From positions 4,216,001 through 4,280,000 of the forward strand of contig NZ_CBDFIX010000002.1 of the NCBI RefSeq assembly GCF_965248315.1: 64,000 bases of DNA, written 5' to 3'. The position numbers and the translations under genes are program-made. Shown here piece by piece: positions 8,286-17,536 of this stretch. The notes beneath the pieces were generated by a model, which did no database searches, was not told the origin of the DNA, and worked only from the letters and a program-made list of their open reading frames with translations. How positions within the stretch are numbered: position 1 is the first letter of the stretch; every line of letters begins with the position of its first letter. The DNA comes from Ulvibacterium sp965248315. Its GTDB lineage: Bacteria; Bacteroidota; Bacteroidia; Flavobacteriales; Flavobacteriaceae.

Positions 8286-8897
8286 TTACTTTTTGTTTCT
8301 GTAGATATTAGGCAAAGCAATCTTAAAACGGACGGCCAATAATCGGATAATAATGATAATAAGAATCGCTGTGACGTAGGAAAAGGCCCCGGCCCAAGGC
8401 AACTTGATCAAAAGGAAATAGCTGATTCCTCCAAAAACACATGCTGTGGCATAGACTTCTTTTCTGAAAATCACAGGAATCTCATTGCATAGGATATCAC
8501 GGATCACTCCACCAAAAGAAGCTGTAATGGTTCCTAGGAAAATACACATTACGGGCATTAGATCGGCTGAAATTCCTTTCTCTATTCCTACCATTGTAAA
8601 AAGCCCTATACCAATGGTATCGAACAAAAAGAGTGTTCGCCTCAAATACTTTAACTGGTTCACGAAAAGTATGGCGAAGACTACGGATCCCAAAATAGTA
8701 ATAACATAATCAGAACTGCGCATCCACATAACAGGAGTATCGCCGATAAGCATATCCCTTAGGGTTCCCCCTCCTACCGCGGTGACAAAGGCAATAATAC
8801 ACACCCCGAAAAGATCCAGCTTTTTTTCCATGGCCACCAATACTCCCGAAATGGCAAAGGCAATGGTTCCTAGAATATCAATTATATAGTAGAACAT
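8286..8897 (-). CDS. TRIC/YicG-family (UPF0126) membrane channel protein
   Basis: 203 residues from the ATG at 8897, with about seven membrane spans. Two repeats of the family signature are visible: AVGGGTLRDML near residues 45-55 and ASFGGVIRDIL near 130-140, each with the conserved Gly-Gly...Arg-Asp. Bacterial members of the trimeric intracellular cation channel family conduct monovalent cations across the inner membrane. A longer open frame to 8957 exists, but the true N-terminus is MFYYIIDILGT. The start lies 4 bp after the stop of the RDD gene, so the two form an operon. Confidence 0.88.
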   Translation of the reverse strand: MFYYIIDILGTIAFAISGVLVAMEKKLDLFGVCIIAFVTAVGGGTLRDMLIGDTPVMWMRSSDYVITILGSVVFAILFVNQLKYLRRTLFLFDTIGIGLFTMVGIEKGISADLMPVMCIFLGTITASFGGVIRDILCNEIPVIFRKEVYATACVFGGISYFLLIKLPWAGAFSYVTAILIIIIIRLLAVRFKIALPNIYRNKK

Positions 8898-8901
8898 GGG
8901 A

Positions 8902-9618
8902 TTATAACTGTTGGGTATAGTAATTGTAATCCTTAATGGCAATATCCACGAAATCAATAGGTTTTAAATCCGTAACTATTTCGGCCACTTCCTTGATCTT
9001 ATCACTCAAAGAAACAATAATTTGGTGGTCTCCGTTTACTCGTGCCGCATCATAAAGCTCCTTTATGGTCTGCATCTCCCTATCCTTAAAAACAGTGACC
9101 TGGGGGAATTTTGGAGCATAATCTTGGGGCAATTCCCGTAAGATAGTGTCTTTTAAAAAGACCCTTTTACGCTCGCTTATAACCGTAGTGCCAGCGGCAA
9201 TATCCCCTACACGCTGTCCTTTGCCCCTGATCAATATGGTCAATACCGCCACCCCTCCGGAACTTAAGGCCACATCGATTATCCGTAAAATCCATCGAAC
9301 GAAATAACTAGCAAAATTAGGCTTTGAACCATCCAATTTTACAACACGAATGTGCATAAGGTTCTTACCGATAGTCTTCCCGTCCGTAAAGGTTTCCAAG
9401 AGAACGTAATACAAAAAAGCAGGTAAACTCAATAGTAAATACAGTGCCCACATATCAGCAAAATCTACGTCAAGTGCCAACAACAACCAAATCATTAATA
9501 CTGTATAGACCAGTATAACAAAACTGTCTATGATGTACGCCAGCATGCGGTCTCCGAGATGGGCCGTATTTTGATCGATACTTATATTTTGGGCCGTTTC
9601 TATTTGAAATTGTTCCAT
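8902..9618 (-). CDS. RDD-family membrane protein
   Basis: 238 residues from the ATG at 9618. The RDD domain occupies residues 15-150: ARG/ASP landmarks LGDRMLAYIIDSFVIL, GKTIGKNLMHIRVV and RWILRIIDVAL, followed by GQRVGDIAAGTTVI. Three membrane spans are likely. The C-terminal 75 residues are soluble and end in a charged helical region. RDD proteins have no settled biochemical role. Only 32 bp separate its start from the divergent SpoIIM-like gene, and RDD plus SpoIIM genes frequently flank MoxR/DUF58 operons, so it likely belongs with the module at 9651-15763. Confidence 0.88.
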   Translation of the reverse strand: MEQFQIETAQNISIDQNTAHLGDRMLAYIIDSFVILVYTVLMIWLLLALDVDFADMWALYLLLSLPAFLYYVLLETFTDGKTIGKNLMHIRVVKLDGSKPNFASYFVRWILRIIDVALSSGGVAVLTILIRGKGQRVGDIAAGTTVISERKRVFLKDTILRELPQDYAPKFPQVTVFKDREMQTIKELYDAARVNGDHQIIVSLSDKIKEVAEIVTDLKPIDFVDIAIKDYNYYTQQL

Positions 9619-9650
9619 AGTTTCGTTTCTTTGAGGTAAACCCAAAGTTG

Positions 9651-10616
9651 ATGCGCGAGGCGGCATTCGTAAAGCAAAATAAAGACAAATGGGCTGTTTT
9701 TGAAAATGCCCTGTCCAACAAAACGAAGATAGCGCCCGATGTATTGTCCGACCTTTACATTGAAATCACAGACCAACTCAGTTATGCCAAGACCTTTTAT
9801 GGTGGTAGCAATACGGAATTTTATCTAAATTCCCTTGCATCACAAGCACATCAAAAAATATATAGGACTAAAAGGGAGCCTAAAAATCGCATTGTAGAGT
9901 TTTGGAAGGCCGAGTTTCCCACTATGTTCTATTACCATCATAGGGAATTGCTCATCGCTTTTCTGGTTTTTTCCTTTTTTGTTGTGGTAGGCGCTTTTTC
10001 TTCGGCCAATGAGGGAGATTTTGTCCGATCTATTTTAGGGGATGGTTATGTAAACATGACCTTGGAAAATATAGAAAAGGGTGACCCCATGGCCGTTTAC
10101 AAGGAGATGGGCGAGTTCAACATGTTCCTAGGCATAACCATCAACAATATCCGTGTGGCCCTCTTGGCCTTTGCCTATGGGATTTTTCTTGGTGTAGGCA
10201 CCTTGATCATTATGCTACAGAACGGTATAATGCTGGGTAGTTTTCAATATTTTTTTTATGACAAGGGGCTTCTATGGGAGTCTGTACGTACCATTTGGAT
10301 CCATGGTACCATAGAGATTTCTGTCATTATTATAGCAGGATGTGCAGGTTTGGTGTTGGCCAATGGAATGCTGTTCCCCGGCACCTACACCCGATTGGAG
10401 TCTTTTAAAAGGGGAGTGAAAAACGGTCTGAAAATCATGATCAGCACCGTACCCTTCTTCATTATCGCCGGATTTCTGGAAGGGTTCGTTACCCGACATA
10501 CTGAAATGCCAGATGCATTGGCTATTCTGATTATTGGTGGATCCTTAGCACTCATTACATTCTATTATATTATATATCCGAGACAAATCCATAAAAAGCT
10601 AAACCATGAAGGATGA
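9651..10616 (+). CDS. Stage II sporulation protein M (SpoIIM/DUF95)-family membrane protein
   Basis: 321 residues. A soluble N-terminal part of about 95 residues (MREAAFVKQNKDKW) precedes about five membrane spans (near 105-125, 165-190, 210-240, 258-278, 285-305). RVALLAFAYGIFLGVGTLIIMLQNG and WIHGTIEISVIIIAG are the conserved DUF95 blocks; the second carries the invariant His-Gly-x-x-Glu. In sporulating Firmicutes SpoIIM helps engulfment, but here there is no sporulation context and the protein sits at the head of a MoxR/DUF58 operon. The ATG at 9651 follows a TTG in frame; the ATG is preferred. The 3' end overlaps the next gene by 11 bp. Confidence 0.87.
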   Translation: MREAAFVKQNKDKWAVFENALSNKTKIAPDVLSDLYIEITDQLSYAKTFYGGSNTEFYLNSLASQAHQKIYRTKREPKNRIVEFWKAEFPTMFYYHHRELLIAFLVFSFFVVVGAFSSANEGDFVRSILGDGYVNMTLENIEKGDPMAVYKEMGEFNMFLGITINNIRVALLAFAYGIFLGVGTLIIMLQNGIMLGSFQYFFYDKGLLWESVRTIWIHGTIEISVIIIAGCAGLVLANGMLFPGTYTRLESFKRGVKNGLKIMISTVPFFIIAGFLEGFVTRHTEMPDALAILIIGGSLALITFYYIIYPRQIHKKLNHEG

Positions 10617-11487
10617 CTACATTGAGTTTAAAAAACAACGCGAACTTGGCGAGATTCTGTCCGATACCTTTGCCTTTCTCCGTAGCCAATTTAAACCCTT
10701 TTTCGCTACATACTTCAAGATAGTCGGCCCATATTTAGTTGTATTGCTTGTAGCTTCAGGGTTTTATCTGTATTCGTTTCAACCTTTTTTTGATATTGGA
10801 TCAGAACCATCCGATCAGATATTTGGAGGAGCCGTAATGGTGTTGTCTCTTTTTGTTTTCCTAATTTCCTTGGTACTGGTCTATTCAATCTCACAATCCA
10901 CAACCTTGCATTATATAAAATCCTATGCAAACAACAAAGGCAGTATTGATTTGGCCGAAATTAAAAGGGAAGTATACGCCACCTTATGGAGTTTTATTGG
11001 ACTAGGGTTTTTGGTGGTACTATCCATCATAGCCGGATTTATGGCCTGCGTCATTCCCGGAGTTTACCTATATGTACCTTTGGTGCTTTCTTTTTCCGTA
11101 TTGGTATTTGACCAAAAAGGAGCTACGGATGCCTATGGATATAGCTTTACACTAATAAAGGATGAATGGTGGATTACCTTTGCCACACTATTGGTCATTG
11201 GTATAATCGTTGGTATCGCCAGCTATGCCTTTAACATACCGGCCGCCATCTATAGCTGGATGAAAATGGGCATTTTTTCCGGAGAATTGGATGCCGAAAC
11301 CATGACGGGCAATTTTGTAGATCCTATCTACATCCTGTTAAATGTACTAAGCACCTTGGCCAGTCTTCTGCTCAATTTGATATCCGTTATTGCGGCTGCC
11401 TTTGTATATTTTAACTTAAACGAGAAAAAGAATTTCACAGGTACCTACGAACGCATCCAAAATTTAGGTAAAACCCCTGAAAATTAG
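10606..11487 (+). CDS. Multi-pass membrane protein of the MoxR module, function unknown
   Basis: 293 residues with about six membrane spans (near 33-60, 75-102, 127-160, 190-215, 245-280). It starts within the SpoIIM-like gene and ends 2 bp before the DUF4129 gene, so it is part of the same transcript. The soluble N-terminus (MKDDYIEFKKQRELGEILSDTF) resembles the opening of membrane proteins with a glycerophosphodiester phosphodiesterase-type membrane domain, whose members also begin with a FDVGEILRD-like block. That similarity is suggestive only. No catalytic residues can be proposed. Confidence 0.72.
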   Translation: MKDDYIEFKKQRELGEILSDTFAFLRSQFKPFFATYFKIVGPYLVVLLVASGFYLYSFQPFFDIGSEPSDQIFGGAVMVLSLFVFLISLVLVYSISQSTTLHYIKSYANNKGSIDLAEIKREVYATLWSFIGLGFLVVLSIIAGFMACVIPGVYLYVPLVLSFSVLVFDQKGATDAYGYSFTLIKDEWWITFATLLVIGIIVGIASYAFNIPAAIYSWMKMGIFSGELDAETMTGNFVDPIYILLNVLSTLASLLLNLISVIAAAFVYFNLNEKKNFTGTYERIQNLGKTPEN

Positions 11488-11489
11488 GC

Positions 11490-12230
11490 ATGCGGAAATT
11501 TTTACCTTTTTTCTGCCTTTTAATTCTAGGGACAATTTCGGTTTTGGGACAAAAGGATTCCACTGGCCCTATTTTTGATACCGGGCCTTTAGAAATCAAA
11601 AAAATAACGGATGAGGATTTACAAACCTTTAAGGACAATCCTGACTTTAATTATGAGGTCATTGAATCCAGCCCTTCTTGGTGGGATAATTTTTTGACCT
11701 GGCTTTGGAATTTACTCCTCCGCTTTTTCCAATGGCTTTTTGGTGTAGAAAAGGCGGCAGGCTTTTTAGCAGAATTTTTCAGCTGGATACCTTATGTCCT
11801 TTTGGGGTTGCTTCTCTTTTTACTCATTAAGTTTTTTCTAAACATCAATGCAAGGTCACTGTTTTATTCCAAAAAAAATCCATCCTTGGTAACGCTTTCC
11901 GAGGAGGAGCATATTATTAAAAACGAGGACATACAACAGTTGATTCAAGAGGCCATACAACAAAAGGACTATCGTTTGGCGATACGCTATTACTATCTGC
12001 ATATTTTAAAAATGCTTAGTGATGGAGAGTTTATAGAATGGCAGCTTCAGAAGACCAATGCCGATTATATCTCCGAAATTGAAGAACTTGAACTGAAACA
12101 GCCGTTCGGCCATATTACCCGGTTGTACGACTATATCTGGTACGGGGAGTTTGATATCGATGAGGCTAAATATACTAGGCTTGAAACCAATTTTACCTCC
12201 TTTAAAAAAAGAATACTTAAAAATGGGTAA
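11490..12230 (+). CDS. DUF4129 domain membrane protein
   Basis: 246 residues. A signal sequence (MRKFLPFFCLLILGTISVLGQ) is followed by a periplasmic stretch rich in Trp (SPSWWDNFLTWLWNLL), a membrane span near 95-115 (IPYVLLGLLLFLLIKFF), and a C-terminal cytoplasmic DUF4129 domain with the repeated helices DYRLAIRYYYLHIL and FGHITRLYDYIWYGEFDID. DUF4129 proteins often occur with transglutaminase-like or MoxR/DUF58 proteins and are thought to help assemble envelope complexes. It is overlapped by 8 bp by the next gene. Confidence 0.85.
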   Translation: MRKFLPFFCLLILGTISVLGQKDSTGPIFDTGPLEIKKITDEDLQTFKDNPDFNYEVIESSPSWWDNFLTWLWNLLLRFFQWLFGVEKAAGFLAEFFSWIPYVLLGLLLFLLIKFFLNINARSLFYSKKNPSLVTLSEEEHIIKNEDIQQLIQEAIQQKDYRLAIRYYYLHILKMLSDGEFIEWQLQKTNADYISEIEELELKQPFGHITRLYDYIWYGEFDIDEAKYTRLETNFTSFKKRILKNG

Positions 12231-13443
12231 AAAGGGAGTCACATATATCATAATAGCCCTACTGACCGTTGCTCTTTTAATGCTTATGCAGTACAATAAG
12301 CCAAAGGAAATCAATTGGTTTCCTTCTTATGTTATGCAGCACAAAATACCCTATGGCACTTATGTGCTCAATGAGGTCATGGCACATTTTTTTTCGGGTA
12401 ATATTGAACAAATACATGTTTCGCCTTTTGAATTTTTAACCACCAATTCCAGTATAAAAGGTACCTACTTTTTTGTAAACGACCGTATTGAATTCGGGGA
12501 AACGGAATTGAATGCACTCTTGGACTGGACGGCCCAAGGCAATAACCTATTTATGGCCGCGGGAGGTTTTGAAGAGCAATTATTGGACACGTTACATGTA
12601 GAAACCGGCTCTCTTTACGCAGGCTTTGGCGAGGAAGGGGTACAATTTCATAAATTGGTTCATCCCATGCTAAAAAAGGATTCCCCCTATCCATTTAATA
12701 AAGATAGTTATGCCTCCTATTTTGAATCTTTGGATACCTTGAAGACCCATATTTTGGGAGCGGTGGAAATCCCATCCGTAAGCGATAGTATTCAAACGGC
12801 ACACTTTAATGTTATCAAACAAAAGTTCGGCAAAGGTGAAATTATCCTTTCTTTATTTCCCAAGGCATTTACCAATTACTTTATTCTAAAGGAAGGAAAT
12901 AAAGATTACACAGCCGGTCTATTGTCCTATTTGGATGGTTCGCGAACTGTCTATATGGATAATCATCATAAGGCCGGAAAAACATTTTATACATCTCCAA
13001 TGCATATTTTCTTGAACACCAAAGCATTAAAATGGGCCTACTACATTGCATTGATAGGTACTCTTTTTTATGTGGTTTTTGAGGGCAAAAGGAAGCAGCG
13101 GGCCATACCTGTAGTGCGTCCCCTAAAAAATCAAACACTTGCCTTTACTAGGACCATCGCGGATATGTATTTTGAAAAAGGGGAACAAAAACAGATAGCC
13201 GAGCATAAAATAGCCCACTTTTTGGAATACCTGCGGTCTCATTTTTATTTGGATACCCAAAACAGGGATGAAGGATTTTATAGCAACCTTGCATCCCGTA
13301 GTAACCATTCCGTAGAAGGAGTGAAGGAATTGTTCAACCTTATAGAAAAACTAAAAGTTCGTACAGAAATAAGTGATATCGAACTCAAAAAGCTAAATAC
13401 ATTAATAGAAAAATTCAAAGTAAAAGCAAATGGAAGAAAATAG
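12223..13443 (+). CDS. DUF4350 domain membrane protein
   Basis: 406 residues from the ATG at 12223, which overlaps the stop of the preceding gene. The first span is at residues 5-22 (VTYIIIALLTVALLML). A periplasmic Rossmann-like DUF4350 domain follows (GTYVLNEVMAHFFSG, then TYFFVNDRIEFGETELNALLDWTAQGNNLFMA in pieces over residues 85-125), a form found in proteins that sense or hold small ligands but lack hydrolase motifs. A second span near 285-300 leads to a cytoplasmic tail of about 100 residues. An upstream in-frame Met at 12151 lies inside the DUF4129 gene and is not preferred. It overlaps the MoxR gene by 14 bp. Confidence 0.83.
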   Translation: MGKKGVTYIIIALLTVALLMLMQYNKPKEINWFPSYVMQHKIPYGTYVLNEVMAHFFSGNIEQIHVSPFEFLTTNSSIKGTYFFVNDRIEFGETELNALLDWTAQGNNLFMAAGGFEEQLLDTLHVETGSLYAGFGEEGVQFHKLVHPMLKKDSPYPFNKDSYASYFESLDTLKTHILGAVEIPSVSDSIQTAHFNVIKQKFGKGEIILSLFPKAFTNYFILKEGNKDYTAGLLSYLDGSRTVYMDNHHKAGKTFYTSPMHIFLNTKALKWAYYIALIGTLFYVVFEGKRKQRAIPVVRPLKNQTLAFTRTIADMYFEKGEQKQIAEHKIAHFLEYLRSHFYLDTQNRDEGFYSNLASRSNHSVEGVKELFNLIEKLKVRTEISDIELKKLNTLIEKFKVKANGRK

Positions 13444-14428
13444 TACTCCAGAAGAGGAGCTTAGTTTTAACAGTCGTATTCCGTTGAAAGACCTAAAAAA
13501 AACTGTCGACGATATCAAGGTTGAACTTTCCAAGGTCATTATAGGTCAAAAAGACTTTATAGAACTGCTCATCGTATCCCTTTTAGTGGATGGTCATGTG
13601 CTTATAGAGGGAGTTCCCGGGATTGCCAAAACCATTACGGCCAAACTTTTTGCCAAGACATTAAAGACCGATTTTAGTCGGATCCAGTTTACCCCGGACC
13701 TAATGCCCAGTGACATTCTGGGGACTTCCATCTTTAATGTAAACTCTTCAGAATTTGAGTTTAAACAAGGCCCTATTTTTTCGAATATCATATTGATCGA
13801 TGAAATTAATCGCGCGCCCGCGAAGACCCAGGCCGCTTTGTTCGAGACCATGGAGGAACGCCAGGTAACCATGGATGGCACAACCTATACCATGGAAACA
13901 CCCTTCATGGTGTTGGCCACACAAAATCCTATTGAACAAGAAGGCACCTACGCATTGCCGGAAGCACAATTAGATCGATTTATCTTTAAGATAAAAGTTG
14001 CTTACCCATCGGTTGAAGAAGAAATACAAATCATTCAGACCCATCATGAACGGCAAGGTTCAAAACCTCAGGAAATGATAAAGTCTGTTATTACACCGAA
14101 ACAGTTGGCGGATTATAAATCTAAGATCCAGGAAATTATTGTCGAAGAAAAAATAGTCAAGTACATCGCAAACATCATCACAAAAACCCGTAACCATCCC
14201 CATTTGTATCTGGGTGGTTCTCCCAGGGCCTCTATAGCCACTTTAAACGCTGCCAAGGCTTTTGCTGCCATCAATGGACGCGATTTTGTTATTCCCGAAG
14301 ATGTAAAAAAAGCTTTGGTTCCGGTACTGAACCATCGGATTATCCTTACTCCGGAACGTGAAATGGAAGGGGTTACCACGGATGGTGTTGTACAAATGAT
14401 TATGGAATCTGTTGAAATACCACGTTAA
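13430..14428 (+). CDS. MoxR-family AAA+ ATPase
   Basis: 332 residues, the normal MoxR length. Walker A is GVPGIAKT at 61-68, Walker B IILIDE at 120-125, and the MoxR-typical segment NRAPAKTQAALFE follows it. ATQNPIEQEGTY supplies sensor 1, and GGSPRASIAT supplies sensor 2. MoxR ATPases act as chaperones that help metal centres or membrane/VWA-domain complexes mature. It ends 3 bp before the DUF58 gene, the classic partner, so a shared function in one complex is likely. No VWA-BatA/BatB genes follow within the window, which sets this cluster apart from the Bat operon of Bacteroidota. Confidence 0.93.
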   Translation: MEENSTPEEELSFNSRIPLKDLKKTVDDIKVELSKVIIGQKDFIELLIVSLLVDGHVLIEGVPGIAKTITAKLFAKTLKTDFSRIQFTPDLMPSDILGTSIFNVNSSEFEFKQGPIFSNIILIDEINRAPAKTQAALFETMEERQVTMDGTTYTMETPFMVLATQNPIEQEGTYALPEAQLDRFIFKIKVAYPSVEEEIQIIQTHHERQGSKPQEMIKSVITPKQLADYKSKIQEIIVEEKIVKYIANIITKTRNHPHLYLGGSPRASIATLNAAKAFAAINGRDFVIPEDVKKALVPVLNHRIILTPEREMEGVTTDGVVQMIMESVEIPR

Positions 14429-14431
14429 GCC

Positions 14432-15763
14432 GTGCATTTTTTAAGGTCGTTCTACATACATAACACATTTTTCAGATACCTTGCCGTATTATCCGCATGT
14501 TTTGTGCTATCGTATTGGCTGCCTTGGCTTTATCCCGTTGCGTGGTTGCTTACATGGGTGCTTCTGGGCCTACTCCTGTTCGATGCCTATTTGCTCTATT
14601 CCCATACAAAAGGCCTTGAAGCGCAAAGGAAGCTTCCCCAAAAACTATCCAATAGTGATATAAACCCTCTAAGCATCAAGTTTACCACATATTATCCTTT
14701 TAAAACCTATATATCCATTATTGATGAACTCCCGACCCAATTTCAAAAAAGGGATTTTATACATAACACACATATCACAAAAGGAGAATGGAAAACGTTT
14801 GGGTATTCGGTTCGCCCCGTGGACCGGGGCGAATATGTATTTGGCAGCCTGAATCTGTACGCATCGTCACCCCTAAGAATTGTAAAGCGACGCTTTGTCT
14901 TTCAAAAAGATCAAATGGTGCCTGTATACCCAAGTATCATCCAAATGCAACACTATGATTTTCTCGCCATAAGCAATAAGCTAACGGAATTCGGTCTAAA
15001 AAAAATCCGCCGCATCGGGCATACCCAAGAGTTCGAGCAGATAAAGGAATATGTAAGGGGAGATGATTTTAGAACTATAAATTGGAAGGCTACCGCCAAG
15101 CATAATCATTTGATGGTCAATCAATATCAGGATGAAAAATCACAACCCATTTATTCTCTAATAGACACGGGTAGGGTAATGAAAATGCCCTTTAACGAGT
15201 TAAAATTATTGGACTACGCCATTAATGCTACCCTGGCCTTTTCCAATGTGGCCTTAAAAAGAAACGATAAAACGGGAATGCTTACTTTTTCAAAGAACAT
15301 TGAATCCTTCGTCCCAGCGCTGCGGAAGATTACCCACCTTAATACCATTTTGGAAAAACTATATAACATTACCACCGAGTTTACCGATTCCGATTTTGGA
15401 TTGCTTTATGCACATATTAAACGAAAGGTGACCCATAGAAGCCTATTGCTCCTCTATACAAACTTTGAACATATTTCAGGGCTCAGGCGGCAATTACCCT
15501 TTCTTTTGGCCATGGCAAAACATCATGTGCTGGTAGTAATCTTTTTTGAGAACACTGAACTGGAGGAACTCATATCCACTGATGCAGAGGACTTACAGGC
15601 CATTTACCATAAAACTATAGCCGAAAAGTTTTCCCTGGAAAAACGGCTAATGCAAAAGGAATTGCAACGATATGGCATACAGACCATCCTAACCAAGCCT
15701 GAAGATCTCACCATTAATACCATCAATAAATATTTGGAGATAAAGGCGCGCGGACTTTTATAA
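14432..15763 (+). CDS. DUF58 domain protein, MoxR partner
   Basis: 443 residues starting at GTG (14432), three bases after the MoxR stop. Two membrane spans lie near residues 13-32 and 33-52. The DUF58 signature is clear: EYVRGDDFRTINWKATA around residues 208-224, followed by a VWA-like region (IYSLIDTGRVM, with a simplified Asp-Thr-Gly in place of the metal-site DxSxS). DUF58 proteins are thought to be MoxR substrates or adaptors at the membrane. This is the last gene of the run that starts at 9651; the next gene is 107 bp away. Confidence 0.9.
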   Translation: MHFLRSFYIHNTFFRYLAVLSACFVLSYWLPWLYPVAWLLTWVLLGLLLFDAYLLYSHTKGLEAQRKLPQKLSNSDINPLSIKFTTYYPFKTYISIIDELPTQFQKRDFIHNTHITKGEWKTFGYSVRPVDRGEYVFGSLNLYASSPLRIVKRRFVFQKDQMVPVYPSIIQMQHYDFLAISNKLTEFGLKKIRRIGHTQEFEQIKEYVRGDDFRTINWKATAKHNHLMVNQYQDEKSQPIYSLIDTGRVMKMPFNELKLLDYAINATLAFSNVALKRNDKTGMLTFSKNIESFVPALRKITHLNTILEKLYNITTEFTDSDFGLLYAHIKRKVTHRSLLLLYTNFEHISGLRRQLPFLLAMAKHHVLVVIFFENTELEELISTDAEDLQAIYHKTIAEKFSLEKRLMQKELQRYGIQTILTKPEDLTINTINKYLEIKARGLL

Positions 15764-15870
15764 GATGACCTTTCAAAAAATTAGGATAACAAAACATGGG
15801 GAGTGCAAAAGATAACGGACAAAAGTTTGTTAACTTTAACAGGGTTCATCAACCCTAAAGAACAAAAGCC

Positions 15871-16800
15871 ATGCAAACAATTTTAGGCTCCGGAGGTGCC
15901 ATAGGCACGGAACTTGCCAAGGCACTTACCCAATATACTACCAACATACGATTGGTAAGCCGAAATCCAGTAAAAGTGAATACAACGGACCAACTGGTAT
16001 CCGCTGATTTGCTGAATCCGGATGCGGTCCAAAAAGCTGTAAAAGGCTCTTCCATCGTTTATGTCACCGTAGGATTTCCCTATAGTTTTAAAGTCTGGCA
16101 GGAGAGTTGGCCCAAGTTTATGGAAAATGTTATTAACGCTTGTAAGGCCAATAACTCAAAATTGGTCTTCTTTGATAACATCTATATGTACGATAAAGGC
16201 CATCTAAACGGTATGACAGAGGATACGCCCATAAATCCACCAAGCCAAAAAGGAAAGATCCGGGCCGAAATTGCACAGATGATCTGGAATCAGATTGAAG
16301 CAGGAGAACTTACAGCGCTCATCGCGCGATCTGCGGATTTTTATGGCCCATCCATAAAGCAGACCAGCATGTTGACGGAAATGGTATTCAAGAAACTGGC
16401 TTCAAATCAAAAGGCCAATTGGTTGGTTTCCGTTGACCAAAGGCACTCTTTTACCTATACTCCGGATGCCGGAAAAGCAATGGCCCTATTGGGAAATACC
16501 GAAGATGCCTATAACGAAGTCTGGCATTTGCCTACCGCATCAAATCCGTATACAGGAAAAGAGTGGATAGAGACCATTGCCAAAGAAATGGGAGCACCAC
16601 CAAAGTACCAAACTGCCCCAAGACTTTTGGTACGGATATTCGGGTTATTTATCCCCATTATGAAAGAGATGGTAGAAATGCTATATCAGTATGATAGAAC
16701 CTATGTTTTTGACAGTAGCAAATTTGAAAAGCGGTTTAACCTTTCCCCCACACCTTATTTGGAAGGGATCAAGAGCATTATTAAAATTGACCATAGTTGA
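15871..16800 (+). CDS. NAD(P)-binding extended SDR / epimerase-like protein
   Basis: 309 residues. It opens directly with a Rossmann strand (QTILGSGGAIGTELAKAL, residues 2-19), so the nucleotide site is at the N-terminus. SRNP near 30 suggests NADP preference. VFFDNIYMYDKG and ARSADFYGPS (around 145-154) are extended-SDR landmarks; the usual catalytic YxxxK is not evident, since YMYDKG carries Tyr and Lys in a shifted pattern. It is closest to the nucleoside-diphosphate-sugar epimerase group. TTTGTTAACT at 15826 lies in its leader and resembles the fasciclin-leader motif. The pirin gene follows after 19 bp and may be cotranscribed. Confidence 0.75.
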   Translation: MQTILGSGGAIGTELAKALTQYTTNIRLVSRNPVKVNTTDQLVSADLLNPDAVQKAVKGSSIVYVTVGFPYSFKVWQESWPKFMENVINACKANNSKLVFFDNIYMYDKGHLNGMTEDTPINPPSQKGKIRAEIAQMIWNQIEAGELTALIARSADFYGPSIKQTSMLTEMVFKKLASNQKANWLVSVDQRHSFTYTPDAGKAMALLGNTEDAYNEVWHLPTASNPYTGKEWIETIAKEMGAPPKYQTAPRLLVRIFGLFIPIMKEMVEMLYQYDRTYVFDSSKFEKRFNLSPTPYLEGIKSIIKIDHS

Positions 16801-16819
16801 AATTTAGAATTGATTAGTT

Positions 16820-17536
16820 ATGCCATCCATTTTACATACAGCCGAAAGCCGAGGCCATGCCAATCACGGTTGGTTGGATTCCCATCATACGTTTAGTTTT
16901 GCCAATTACTACAATCCGGATCGAATGAATTTCGGCGTATTACGGGTACTCAATGACGATATAGTTTCCGAAGCCAAGGGATTTGGCACACATCCTCATA
17001 ACAACATGGAGATCATTTCTATTCCCCTGGAAGGTGATTTACAGCATAGGGATAGTATGGGGAATTCTGCCATCATTAAGCAGGGAGATGTTCAGGTCAT
17101 GAGTGCCGGTACCGGTATTCAACATAGTGAGTACAATAAGAATCCTGACAAACCCGTGAAGTTCCTTCAGATTTGGATGTTTCCCAATAAGCAAGACGTG
17201 GAGCCACGGTATGATCAAATATCCTTAAAGGATATCGAAAGGAAAAACGTCTTTTATCAAATTCTGTCTCCAAACAAGCAAGACCAAGGAGTCTGGGTAC
17301 ATCAAGATGCATGGTTTCATTTAGGGGACTTTGATACGGGTTCCTTGGAAACCTACACCATAAAGAAAAAAAATAATGGGGTATACATTTTTGTGTTAGA
17401 TGGGGAAGTCATCATTAATAATCAATCTTTGGGAAAACGGGATGGATACGGAATTTGGGAGATAGATGGGTTTATTCTAGAATCCAAGAAACGATCCAAG
17501 GTATTGACAATGGAAGTTCCCATGGTCCTTTCATAA
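16820..17536 (+). CDS. Pirin-family cupin protein
   Basis: 238 residues, typical for bacterial pirins. The N-terminal cupin has the iron-binding set: HPHNNMEI near residues 57-64 and GIQHSEYN near 99-106, plus the family opening GWLDSHHTFSFANYYNPDRM. Some pirins act as quercetin 2,3-dioxygenases; others are redox-linked regulators, so the in vivo role cannot be given. The 3' end overlaps, on the opposite strand, the reading frame of the next gene by 115 bp, but I think that overlap is produced by a frameshift in the other gene. Confidence 0.9.
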   Translation: MPSILHTAESRGHANHGWLDSHHTFSFANYYNPDRMNFGVLRVLNDDIVSEAKGFGTHPHNNMEIISIPLEGDLQHRDSMGNSAIIKQGDVQVMSAGTGIQHSEYNKNPDKPVKFLQIWMFPNKQDVEPRYDQISLKDIERKNVFYQILSPNKQDQGVWVHQDAWFHLGDFDTGSLETYTIKKKNNGVYIFVLDGEVIINNQSLGKRDGYGIWEIDGFILESKKRSKVLTMEVPMVLS

